NCBI GenBank assembly: GCA_949067325.1
Contig: CARTDZ010000002.1
Location: 1 to 12,724 of the forward strand
Direction: 5' to 3'
DNA: 12,724 nucleotides
Source: an uncultured Eubacteriales bacterium
GTDB lineage: Bacteria; Bacillota; Clostridia; Christensenellales; UBA1242
The stretch's first letter is position 1, and each line of letters begins with the position of its first letter. Position numbers and translations under genes: made by a program. The notes under the pieces were generated by a model that was not told where the DNA came from, searched no databases, and was given only the letters and a program-made list of their open reading frames with translations. Below, piece by piece: positions 5,835-12,573 of this stretch.

Positions 5835-6143
5835 ATGAATTTGACAAGAGAAGATATACTTAATAGAATTGCATATTTTAGAAATAAACAAAACATTTCA
5901 GCATATCAAATGAGTTTGAAGCTTGGCCATGCCCGAAGCTATTTTTACCGAATTGAGAGTGGTGAAATTCAACTTACTATGGAAGTGTTTTTAGAAGTTT
6001 TGGAAATACTCAATCTTACAACAGCGGAATTTTTCTACCCTTATGTAGATGAATTTCACAAGGACATGGACGACCTAAAAATGATCAAAAGTTTGACAGA
6101 TGAAGAACGTAAATCAATAAAGACATTGCTTAAAATCAAATAA
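5835..6143 (+). CDS. XRE-family HTH transcriptional regulator (second paralog)
   Basis: The 102-residue protein has a Cro/C1-type helix-turn-helix at about residues 8-66: IAYFRN, ISAYQMSLKLGHARSYFYRIESGEI for helices 2 and 3, and a final helix to LTTAEFF. The tail DDLKMIKSLTDEERKSIKTLL resembles that of its neighbour. About 24 of 36 core residues match the first paralog. The third of three closely spaced in-frame ATGs is taken as start, because GAGG (5825-5828) is six bases before it while the first ATG (5823) has no ribosome binding site. An operator-like motif lies upstream. The gene ends at a strong terminator whose right arm belongs to the duplicated tilS end. The differing recognition helix (ARSYFYRI versus SRSYIYRL) hints at overlapping but not identical DNA targets. 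Confidence 0.86.
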   Translation: MNLTREDILNRIAYFRNKQNISAYQMSLKLGHARSYFYRIESGEIQLTMEVFLEVLEILNLTTAEFFYPYVDEFHKDMDDLKMIKSLTDEERKSIKTLLKIK

Positions 6144-6171
6144 AAAAGTGACCGCTTTGGTCACTTTTTTT
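6142..6171. terminator. Bidirectional terminator after the second XRE gene
   Basis: A perfect 12-bp stem, AAAAAAGTGACC (6142-6153) with GGTCACTTTTTT (6159-6170), encloses a 5-base loop, with T runs on both strands. It overlaps the XRE stop. Its loop and right arm (from about 6155) are repeated at 7308, downstream of intact tilS, without the left arm. It was probably the original tilS terminator. Confidence 0.92.
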
Positions 6172-6327
6172 ATTGCACTTCGATTGAGTAGGCTGTTGGC
6201 ACGTTTTCTTCTTTCACTTTGTCTGAAATTTCTACACCAGCGATTGCGTAAACTTCATTTCCGTCGCATAGCACTGGAATAAAGTTGCGTTTGCGTTGTG
6301 GAATTTTTTTGTCGATGAGAAAACTTT
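6155..6327. repeat. Direct repeat copy 1 (tilS 3' end)
   Basis: About 172 bases nearly identical to 7308-7478, in the same orientation, with a 2-base length difference in the T run near 6164 and only a few substitutions (near 6217, 6223 and 6323). Similarity stops abruptly at about 6327, where copy 2 continues into tilS. Confidence 0.93.
6170..6327 (-). pseudogene. Truncated 3' fragment of tilS
   Basis: On the minus strand this encodes the last roughly 52 residues of TilS (FLIDKKIPQRKRNFIPVLCDG and onward to TAYSIEVQ and the stop), ending with the same TAA. It lacks the start, the PP-loop and almost all of the protein, so it cannot function. Near-identity to the 3' end of the intact gene (offset 1151 bases) means a recent duplication. 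It is the distal copy left when roughly 1 kb of foreign or rearranged DNA separated it from the functional gene. Confidence 0.92.
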
Positions 6328-6386
6328 GAAATGTATAACATGATAGTTTAAACTTTATCTTATCATTAAAAAATAACCATTTAACC

Positions 6387-6414
6387 TTGACAACAAAGAA
6401 TATTCGTTTATACT
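6387..6414 (+). promoter_or_regulatory. Strong promoter inside the tilS-flanked island
   Basis: The -35 is a perfect TTGACA (6387-6392) and the -10 is TATACT (6409-6414) at 16 bases. TACTAG at 18 bases is an alternative. Transcription would begin near 6421, only about 22 bases before a terminator-like hairpin. The product is thus either a very short RNA or an attenuated leader for the gene at 6619. Confidence 0.6.
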
Positions 6415-6442
6415 AGAAAATAGAGAGAAGAAAAACAAAAGC

Positions 6443-6486
6443 AAAAGAGCGGTCTGCGTTACGCTCCGCCAGCAACCGCTCTTTTT
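6443..6486 (+). terminator. GC-rich terminator-like hairpin
   Basis: AAAAGAGCGGT (6443-6453) pairs perfectly with ACCGCTCTTTT (6475-6485), followed by another T. The 21-base loop contains a further GCG-TTA-CGC pairing. It is much more GC-rich than the surrounding DNA. It could end a short RNA from the 6387 promoter or work as an attenuator. Confidence 0.72.
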
Positions 6487-6500
6487 AGAGCAAAATTGAG

Positions 6501-6564
6501 TTTAGGCGTGTGCTTGTCTGGCGAAGCGAAGCCGCCACTTGTATAAGACAAGCACACGCCTAAA
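6501..6564. repeat. 19-bp perfect inverted repeat with nested hairpin
   Basis: The arm 6501-6519 (TTTAGGCGTGTGCTTGTCT) is exactly complementary to 6546-6564. Inside is a second GGCG/CGCC stem (6520-6523 with 6533-6536) around AAGCGAAGC. No T run follows on either strand, so it is not an ordinary terminator. It may be a structured RNA element, a protein binding site or a mobile-repeat remnant. Confidence 0.8.
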
Positions 6565-6618
6565 AGCCACAAATCGAATTCGCTAGACATCTTGCATTGT
6601 ATGTGATATATTAAAAAT

Positions 6619-7251
6619 ATGATAAATTTTAGTTTTAATAGTACAAAGATATTAAGAAAAAATATTTTAGAAAGAAATTCAGATATAGATTCCGTTTTTA
6701 TTGAAGGAAACAACTATGTTTTAATATCAATTCCTCATGGTGTGGATCAAATCAGATTAGGGAAATATAAAGTGGCAGAGATTGGCACAATCCCACTTGG
6801 GGTATTATTAGCTAAGTATACTCAATCGCATATTCTTATTAAGACTAAAAATAGTTATGATGATGCGAATTTTGATCTAGATTGTGATTACAGAAAAAAG
6901 TTAAAGAAATTGATAAAACAATATAACATAAAATATTTAATTGACATTCATGGTTTGGCGAAATGGAGAGATTGCGATGTAAATCTGGGAATTAACATTG
7001 GGCAAAATATCAAACAAAATGAAGAACAGTTTAATAAATTAAACACTATGTTAAACTCCGTTTTTCATGTTGAAATTGATAATCCATTTATGGGTTCTGG
7101 CAATACTATAAGTTGCCGTATCAATAAAGAATTTGATATTTGGACTATTCAAATAGAAATTAATTGTGGAATTACAAATTATAGCAAAAACATAGAGAAA
7201 TTTAATAAATTACTAAATATTCTTGTGCAGTGGATAAAGAATTTAACATAA
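6619..7251 (+). CDS. N-formylglutamate amidohydrolase-like protein
   Basis: The 210-residue protein follows the motif order of the N-formylglutamate amidohydrolase family, a zinc-dependent amidase fold related to carboxypeptidases: SIPHGV (H40), AEIGT (E54), DDANFD (81-86), YLIDIHG (H111) and QIEINCGIT (E180). In this family such His and Glu residues bind the metal and activate water to cleave an amide or formyl bond. It is somewhat shorter than the usual 250-290 residues. No histidine-degradation genes are near, so the classical role in the Hut pathway is unlikely, and the substrate is unknown. No good ribosome binding site precedes the ATG, so translation may be weak or the start uncertain. 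The DNA is strongly AT-rich. The gene is the only one in the insert bounded by the two tilS 3'-end copies and may have been acquired with it. Confidence 0.68.
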   Translation: MINFSFNSTKILRKNILERNSDIDSVFIEGNNYVLISIPHGVDQIRLGKYKVAEIGTIPLGVLLAKYTQSHILIKTKNSYDDANFDLDCDYRKKLKKLIKQYNIKYLIDIHGLAKWRDCDVNLGINIGQNIKQNEEQFNKLNTMLNSVFHVEIDNPFMGSGNTISCRINKEFDIWTIQIEINCGITNYSKNIEKFNKLLNILVQWIKNLT

Positions 7252-7282
7252 AAAACGAACTCAAGCAACGAGTTCGTTTTTT
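7250..7282. terminator. Bidirectional terminator after the amidohydrolase-like gene
   Basis: The 13-bp perfect stem AAAAAACGAACTC (7250-7262) with 7270-7282, and a 7-base loop, overlaps the stop codon. A and T runs at the ends make it work in both directions. It probably also terminates tilS from the right, since tilS no longer has a full hairpin directly after its stop. Confidence 0.92.
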
Positions 7283-7307
7283 ATTGCTAGTTTCAAAATT
7301 TATAGAA

Positions 7308-7478
7308 CTTTGGTCATTTTTTATTGCACTTCGATTGAGTAGGCTGTTGGCACGCTTTCTACTTTCACTTTGTCTGAAATTTCTACACCAGCGATTGCGT
7401 AAACTTCATTTCCGTCGCATAGCACTGGAATAAAGTTGCGTTTGCGTTGTGGAATTTTTTTGTCGATGAGAAAGCTTT
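7308..7478. repeat. Direct repeat copy 2 (3' end of intact tilS)
   Basis: Partner of the 6155-6327 repeat. It starts in the middle of the former terminator (CTTTGGTCA, then a T run) and runs through the last 52 codons of functional tilS. Because it lacks the left terminator arm that copy 1 has, copy 1 appears to keep the original downstream context and copy 2 the original upstream context. Confidence 0.93.
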
Positions 7479-8646
7479 TCAGTTTTTTTCTTCCGCCGCC
7501 AAACTTTTCAAACATATCGCCTTCTTGTCTAAAACGCCACTTGGCGTCTTTTGGAACTTTGCGATAGTCAAGCAGAAGCACATTTGGGCGAGGCGTAAAA
7601 TCTTTTACGCGGCGAACAATAACTTTGCCGAAGCCCTCAACATCAAACTCTCCGCACTTGAATGGCTGGTCGAGGGTTGGCTCTTCTTCGTGGCGATTTG
7701 CAATGGTAAGATAATCATATTCTTTGACAGCATAGGCTTCAAAAGGTAGATAAATTCGCTTGCCGTTGTCACCTTTTGTGGCGAGTTCTTTTATAGCCAA
7801 GATATGCTTTCTTTCAATGTCGCAAGTTATGCCAATACGTTTGAAGGTTTTGAAGAGCATACGCACAACCACTGGATTTGGATAGAGAAAGTATGAGGTA
7901 GGAATTCTTGCCACCTTGCCTTCGACTATGACTGCGTCAGCGTAGGTGTGAGTTGAAATATATTCGTCATCTTCTTTGACAGCTTGAGCAAAATTGTTTA
8001 TGCTTTCAACAGCCTTTGGCCAGCGCTTAACAATTTCTTTCATAAGCACATTGCGTACAAAATTGCGATTGTATGTGTTGTCGTCGTTTGTATAGTCGTC
8101 GTTGTAATCAATACGATTTAGCGAAAGATATTCATAAATTTCCGCCTTGCTTGTTGTAAGAAGAGGTCTTATGTAAATATTGTCGCGAATTGGCTCCATG
8201 CCTTTTGCGCCCGCCACGCCTGAGCCGCGGAAGATATGCATGAGGATTGTTTCAGCTTGGTCTTGCATATGATGAGCAAGGGCGATCTTGTCGACAAGAC
8301 CTTTTTTGATTAAAGCTGCAAACACGCCATAGCGGCCATCACGAGCTGCTGTCTCGATGGACACCCCCTTTTCTTTGGCAAGCTTTGGAGCGTCTATGCG
8401 GAACTTGTAAAATCTAACACCAAGTTCGCGAGCTTTTGCCCTTACAAGATCAGCGTCCATATATGCATTTTCTCTTATGCCGTGGTCGACGTGAATAGCA
8501 ACAACTTCAATATCATACTTGTTTTGGTTTTCTGCCAAATAATGAAGCAGCGCCATTGAATCACTACCACCACTGACACCGACACCGATCACATCACCAG
8601 TCTTAATCATTTTTGTTTGTTTTATAAACTCTTCAACTTTTTCCAT
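7321..8646 (-). CDS. tilS: tRNA(Ile)-lysidine synthase
   Basis: TilS attaches lysine to C34 of the CAU-anticodon tRNA-Ile in an ATP-dependent cytosolic reaction, changing both its codon and its aminoacylation identity. It is normally essential. The 441-residue protein has the N-type ATP pyrophosphatase PP-loop SGGSDS at residues 25-30, the following IHVDHGIRE (51-59) and ALAHHMQDQAETILM motifs of the catalytic domain, a helical middle, and the TilS C-terminal substrate-binding domain (about 370-440, with GDMFEKFGGGRKKLKSFLID). Length is usual for the long TilS form. GGAG precedes the ATG at good spacing, and a TTGCAA/TATAAT promoter lies just upstream. It lies downstream of spoIIE on the same strand, a common Firmicute neighbourhood. 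Its last 52 codons are duplicated at 6170-6327. Confidence 0.97.
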   Translation of the reverse strand: MEKVEEFIKQTKMIKTGDVIGVGVSGGSDSMALLHYLAENQNKYDIEVVAIHVDHGIRENAYMDADLVRAKARELGVRFYKFRIDAPKLAKEKGVSIETAARDGRYGVFAALIKKGLVDKIALAHHMQDQAETILMHIFRGSGVAGAKGMEPIRDNIYIRPLLTTSKAEIYEYLSLNRIDYNDDYTNDDNTYNRNFVRNVLMKEIVKRWPKAVESINNFAQAVKEDDEYISTHTYADAVIVEGKVARIPTSYFLYPNPVVVRMLFKTFKRIGITCDIERKHILAIKELATKGDNGKRIYLPFEAYAVKEYDYLTIANRHEEEPTLDQPFKCGEFDVEGFGKVIVRRVKDFTPRPNVLLLDYRKVPKDAKWRFRQEGDMFEKFGGGRKKLKSFLIDKKIPQRKRNFIPVLCDGNEVYAIAGVEISDKVKVESVPTAYSIEVQ

Positions 8647-8700
8647 ATTCTTCTCCGCTTTTGCTTACAATGATTTAGTTATCAAATATTACAAATATAT

Positions 8701-8728
8701 ATTATACAACATAATATTTTTTTTGCAA
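8701..8728 (-). promoter_or_regulatory. Promoter of tilS
   Basis: Minus-strand TTGCAA (8723-8728) and a perfect TATAAT (complement of 8701-8706) are separated by 16 bases, about 55 bases upstream of the tilS start. It lies after the spoIIE terminator hairpin, so tilS can be expressed independently of sporulation. Confidence 0.6.
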
Positions 8729-8740
8729 GAGTTAAAAGAA

Positions 8741-8767
8741 AAAAACAGCAGAAAATATGCTGTTTTT
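8741..8767. terminator. Terminator after spoIIE
   Basis: AAAAACAGCA (8741-8750) pairs perfectly with TGCTGTTTTT (8758-8767) around a 7-base loop. On the minus strand it is followed by a T-rich tract. It lies 42 bases past the spoIIE stop codon. Confidence 0.85.
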
Positions 8768-8808
8768 ATTGTTTTTTTGCTTGTTTCAACACAAAAAGTA
8801 TTTGTTGA

Positions 8809-11097
8809 TTAATTTGCAAAAATTTTTACAACCACGCAAGTCATGTCGTCGACCGCGTAGCCATTGTTGTTTGCAAGTGCTTTTTCGATGATTTTGTCTG
8901 CGTACTCTTGAGGGTTTGAAGTTTTGATCGTTAAGATAAAATCTTTCATCTCGCCGTCTGAGCCAAAACTATCGCTGATGCCGTCACTGCAAATGACTAT
9001 AAAATCTTTTTCGCTCAAAACAACCTTTTGAGTTTGAGCTTTTGCTTCTTGCAGAACGCCTACAGGCAAAGCTCCACCTTCAATAATCTTGCACTCATCT
9101 TCGCCGCGAATATATGAGCTTGGCGCGCCCATTTTTACTATGTCAGCTATGCCGTTTTTTAAGTCAACCACACAAATATCTATTGTTGAGAATATATCAT
9201 CTTTTTCAAGATTGAGCAGGCGATTGACAGATGAAAGTATGATATCATTGTCAAAGCCAGCTTTATAAAAGTTTTCGATAAGCCCAATTGCCGTTTCGCT
9301 TTTTTCGCTTGCCTTGTCGCCACTGCCCATGCCATCACAAAGTGCAAACATAAACCTATCGCCATCAAGTCTTATCACGCTGTGAGTGTCACCAGAAACA
9401 GTTGTGCCGCTTTTGGACTGACTAGCCACGCCAAAAATCGCATCATAGCGAGGCGATGTTTTAAGATTGACATTGACAAGCCCTGCTCTTGTTGAAGGAT
9501 AAACTTCGTAGGCTGACATTTTGCTTCCACACACTCTTGAAACAACATCAGTAAGCTTTGGTCTTGAAGCATCTTCGCTTCTAACAACAAGACTTGCCAT
9601 AATCGTTCTTGCATCTTTATCAAATACGACGGCATCGGTGCAGATTATATTGTTGTAGGCAAGTTCGTCTATTATTTTGTTTTCTTGTGCTGAATTGAAA
9701 GATACGAGACTATCAACCTCACCTGCCAGCGACTTCATTATCTGTGCCATGCCACCAAGCTGATCAGAGATAAGCAATTTTGAATTGTCAATATTGCCCA
9801 CAAGTGAGGCATAGTTTTTGTATTGTTTTGTAAGAGTGTTGACTTCGCTGATTATGCTGTTGACGCGTCCGCAGCGTGAAGTTAAGTAGCTTGGAAAGTC
9901 GAGAAGGGTTATTCGTCCTCGTTCAAGCGCGATTGTTATCAGCTCACAGAACATCTTTTTTGTGTCAGCTGAAAAAGTTCGATGACAATGCTTGTATTCA
10001 GGACAATTTTTGCAAATGCCTTCTCTCACCTCTTCAAACAACAGATTTTTGACTTCCTCTGGACTCATCTCTTCTTTTATAAGCTTTTTGAAAACTTCAT
10101 TCATTTCAAAAAATACTTCTGAAAGATTGTTGAGCCTGCGATGCAAAACTTCTCGATTGCGGTTGACCATGTTTTTGACTGCCAAGCGGTCAGAGCCAGA
10201 AGAGAGAAGCACAGACAAACTGTCATACCACTTCTTTGGCAAGAAGAGGAAAACAATAGCGCCTAGAAGCAGCGGTGCAACTTCCAATATGCCAAAGGTG
10301 AAGTAAAGATTGAAATAAAAACCAATCACAACCTCGCAAACAATGATGGCTAGAAACGGATAGACGCGTTTAAGCGATTTGAAAGCCACAATTGACAATG
10401 CCCAAAGCATAAAAGGCGCGATGTAAAGAGGATTGTTTGAGCCTATGAGTGTGCCTAGCCCTAAAACGCCTGCAATGAGCGTTGTATATGCTGTTTTTGA
10501 TGTGTAGGATATTGAAAGCAAAGCGAAGGCTACAAAAAGCTTTAAAAACGAAAAACCAAAAAGCGTAAAACCAGACAAGCCATTGCTTATAGCCATCAAA
10601 ATTATAGCGCCGCACACAAGTTCAAGATTTGTGAGTTTGTAGGCAAAGCCGCGGATTATTATTGGCTCGAAAATGGTTATGGCAGCATACAAGAAAAGCT
10701 CACCTATTATGATGTTTGAAACAATAAAGGCTGGGTGAAGTCCGCTAAGAGCTGAAAAAACTATCCATGACGTTTGGCCTAGCAGTGCATAAATGCCAAG
10801 CTCCCACTTTTTCATATTTTTTTTGGTAATCACGTGTATATAGTATGGCAAAGCCAGCATGACGCAAACGACAAGTGCATTTATTGCACTTTCAAAGGTG
10901 CAGGATCTTGCAATGGCCGCGATTATGTAAGCTGGACAAAGCAGCCAAACCCTCTGGTTTGCCCAAGCCAGTGCAAACAACATTGCAAAGGCGAATGGAT
11001 AAAAATATCCGCCCACACTTGCATATTGCATAACAAAAAACAATACACAAAACAAGATGAACATAAGAAGGTGATAAAGTTTGCTGTTTATTTTCAT
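8809..11097 (-). CDS. spoIIE: Stage II sporulation protein E, PP2C-type phosphatase
   Basis: SpoIIE dephosphorylates the anti-sigma-factor antagonist SpoIIAA at the polar septum, releasing sigma F in the forespore. The 762-residue protein has a long N-terminal membrane region (about residues 8-290, many hydrophobic segments), a central cytoplasmic region, and a C-terminal PP2C phosphatase domain (about 550-762). Metal-binding landmarks are CDGMGSG (D588), SDGISD (D705) and DDMT (D750-D751). The central region contains CKNCPEYKHC (near 358-368), a compact Cys cluster that might bind a metal. Length is close to the usual SpoIIE size of about 800. GGAG precedes the ATG. No convincing Spo0A box was recognised in the 157 bases upstream, where a weak TATACT -10 lies close to the start. 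Its presence marks the organism, or its recent ancestor, as an endospore former. Confidence 0.95.
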   Translation of the reverse strand: MKINSKLYHLLMFILFCVLFFVMQYASVGGYFYPFAFAMLFALAWANQRVWLLCPAYIIAAIARSCTFESAINALVVCVMLALPYYIHVITKKNMKKWELGIYALLGQTSWIVFSALSGLHPAFIVSNIIIGELFLYAAITIFEPIIIRGFAYKLTNLELVCGAIILMAISNGLSGFTLFGFSFLKLFVAFALLSISYTSKTAYTTLIAGVLGLGTLIGSNNPLYIAPFMLWALSIVAFKSLKRVYPFLAIIVCEVVIGFYFNLYFTFGILEVAPLLLGAIVFLFLPKKWYDSLSVLLSSGSDRLAVKNMVNRNREVLHRRLNNLSEVFFEMNEVFKKLIKEEMSPEEVKNLLFEEVREGICKNCPEYKHCHRTFSADTKKMFCELITIALERGRITLLDFPSYLTSRCGRVNSIISEVNTLTKQYKNYASLVGNIDNSKLLISDQLGGMAQIMKSLAGEVDSLVSFNSAQENKIIDELAYNNIICTDAVVFDKDARTIMASLVVRSEDASRPKLTDVVSRVCGSKMSAYEVYPSTRAGLVNVNLKTSPRYDAIFGVASQSKSGTTVSGDTHSVIRLDGDRFMFALCDGMGSGDKASEKSETAIGLIENFYKAGFDNDIILSSVNRLLNLEKDDIFSTIDICVVDLKNGIADIVKMGAPSSYIRGEDECKIIEGGALPVGVLQEAKAQTQKVVLSEKDFIVICSDGISDSFGSDGEMKDFILTIKTSNPQEYADKIIEKALANNNGYAVDDMTCVVVKIFAN

Positions 11098-11254
11098 AAT
11101 ACTTCTCCGCTTTTACCAAAAAAGTATAATTCATATGAAAAAATCAGCATAAGAGAATTTTGTCCTCTTTTGCTGAAAAGATGAAAACTTTGGGGATTGA
11201 TAAATTTTTATCGTTTTTTTGACTGCTTAAGCTTTACATTTATCTTAAGCCGCT

Positions 11255-11815
11255 TCACTTTTTCTTTTTAGCCGCGTCTATCAGCCCATTTATCTTAAGC
11301 ACTGTTTTTTCAAGATCGTCATTTTCAATCACTGCGTCATATTCGCCTAAATGCTCTCTTTCCAGTTTGGAACGCGAAAGCCTGAACGCCGCACTTTCCT
11401 CACTTTCGCCGCGACCAAGCAATCGTTGCAAAATTGTCTCATCTGGCGCATCAAGAAAGATTGAAAGACACTCTCCTTTGTCCTTCATAAAGTTTTTGAT
11501 CCTCAAATTGCCAAAAACATCGATGTCCTTTATATACTCAAGTTGTGGGTTTGCCAAAACTTCATCAAGCGAACTTTTTAAAATTCCTCTATAAGTACCA
11601 TGCACCTGTTGCACCTCAAAGAACTCACCATTTTTTTCCTTTTCTAAAAACTCCTTTTCGCTTAGAAAAATGTAAGGACTAAAAACTTCTTCACTCGCTC
11701 TTTTCTCGCGCGTTGTGCAAGAGCGAAAATATCTCAAGTTGGCTCGAACTTCCAAAAGTCTGTTTATAACCGTGTTTTTGCCAACGCCTGAGACGCCTGA
11801 AATAAGTATGATCAT
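11255..11815 (-). CDS. gmk: Guanylate kinase-like protein, divergent
   Basis: Guanylate kinase phosphorylates GMP to GDP with ATP in the cytosol. The 186-residue protein has a P-loop GVSGVGKNT (residues 7-15; the usual form is GPSGxGKST, so the serine is replaced by Asn), the GMP-binding region RSCTTREKR (31-39), FSPYIFLSEKEF in place of the usual GVDYHFVS, GEFFEVQQVHGTYRG (63-77), a strand ending DIDVFGN, and RLLGRGESEESAAFRLSRSKLE with lid arginines, then YDAVIENDD. The order and length (about 190) fit Gmk, but several key positions deviate. It is either the housekeeping Gmk of an unusual lineage or a second specialised paralog. AAGGAAGG five bases before the ATG gives strong initiation. 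It lies between cwlD and spoIIE on the same strand, without an obvious terminator before spoIIE. Confidence 0.82.
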   Translation of the reverse strand: MIILISGVSGVGKNTVINRLLEVRANLRYFRSCTTREKRASEEVFSPYIFLSEKEFLEKEKNGEFFEVQQVHGTYRGILKSSLDEVLANPQLEYIKDIDVFGNLRIKNFMKDKGECLSIFLDAPDETILQRLLGRGESEESAAFRLSRSKLEREHLGEYDAVIENDDLEKTVLKINGLIDAAKKKK

Positions 11816-11874
11816 AAAAACCTTCCTTTTTTTTAAAAGGATAACAAAATATGAATGAAATGTCTAGCAAAAGT

Positions 11875-12573
11875 TTAATCCATTTGAAAATAATCTACAA
11901 GTCCTGCCAAAATTGAATAACACATTTTGGACTGATATTCCTTGTCTGCCAAAAGCCTCTCTTCTTCTGCATTGGACAAAAAACCGCACTCAATCAAAAC
12001 TCCTGCCTTTTGATGACAATTCAAAACAAAGTAATCTCCTACACTCACCGTCTTTCTAGCATTGTCAAAGTCACGGCAAAGGGAAGTCTGTATGGCCTTT
12101 GCGAGTGCAAAGCCTTTGTCATTGCCTGCGCCATAAAAAACGTAAGCGCCGTTGGCAGAAGGCAGAGAAAAACTATTCATGTGCAAGCTTATCACAACGT
12201 CAGCCCCACTATTGTCGATTATTTGTTTTCTCTTCTCCATTTCGCTTCGTTTCTTGTTTGTCGCAGTTGAAGAATAAAGCCCATTCATATCACTACGCGT
12301 CATAGTCACGCCAAAGCCAAAGTTGATACACATGTCACGAAGGGTTTTTGCAAACTCTAGATTAAGCTGACTTTCGGTTATGCCAGTGACTTTGCCTTCT
12401 GCACCGCCATCACGCCCGCCATGACCTGCGTCAATGCAAACTGAAAATTCTGGCTTTGGCGAAGAGACAGGTTTGATTAAAACCGCCGCCAAAACCACAC
12501 CCATAACGACTAGGATTGATAATATTACAGCTATAATTGACTTTTTTTTGACTATTAGAAATTTTTGTTTCAT
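11875..12573 (-). CDS. cwlD: N-acetylmuramoyl-L-alanine amidase, CwlD-type
   Basis: Amidase_3 enzymes cleave the bond between N-acetylmuramic acid and L-alanine in peptidoglycan with zinc. CwlD-type members act in making muramic-delta-lactam in the spore cortex. The 232-residue protein has one N-terminal hydrophobic segment (about 12-33; signal anchor or uncleaved signal) and a single Amidase_3 domain (about 43-228). Expected zinc and catalytic residues are all present: DAGHGG (H51), TESQLN (E67), SLHMNS (H131) and GVLIECGFLSN (E195). No SH3 or LysM repeats are attached, and the size equals CwlD. The ATG at 12573 is preferred over an adjacent TTG, and neither has a good ribosome binding site. 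Sporulation context (spoIIE nearby) supports CwlD, but a vegetative amidase cannot be excluded. Confidence 0.86.
   Translation of the reverse strand: MKQKFLIVKKKSIIAVILSILVVMGVVLAAVLIKPVSSPKPEFSVCIDAGHGGRDGGAEGKVTGITESQLNLEFAKTLRDMCINFGFGVTMTRSDMNGLYSSTATNKKRSEMEKRKQIIDNSGADVVISLHMNSFSLPSANGAYVFYGAGNDKGFALAKAIQTSLCRDFDNARKTVSVGDYFVLNCHQKAGVLIECGFLSNAEEERLLADKEYQSKMCYSILAGLVDYFQMD

Noticed and set aside
6459..6713. Minus-strand open frame of 84 codons over the island hairpins
   Set aside because: It runs through two perfect inverted repeats and the start of the amidohydrolase-like gene on the other strand. The composition looks like translated hairpin, not protein.
6387..7251. Retron idea for the two hairpins plus neighbouring gene
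   Set aside because: No reverse transcriptase is present. The neighbouring protein has amidohydrolase motifs and no YADD-type motif.
7230..7433. Plus-strand open frame overlapping the end of the amidohydrolase-like gene and antisense to tilS
   Set aside because: It reads through a strong terminator and is antisense to well-supported tilS coding sequence.
10834..11184. Plus-strand open frame opposite the spoIIE start
   Set aside because: It is antisense to the membrane region of spoIIE, lacks a ribosome binding site and shows no recognisable domain.
11223..11251. GCTTAAG/CTTAAGC inverted repeat between gmk and spoIIE as a terminator
   Set aside because: The stem is AT-rich and is not followed by a T run on the minus strand, the direction in which gmk would need it.
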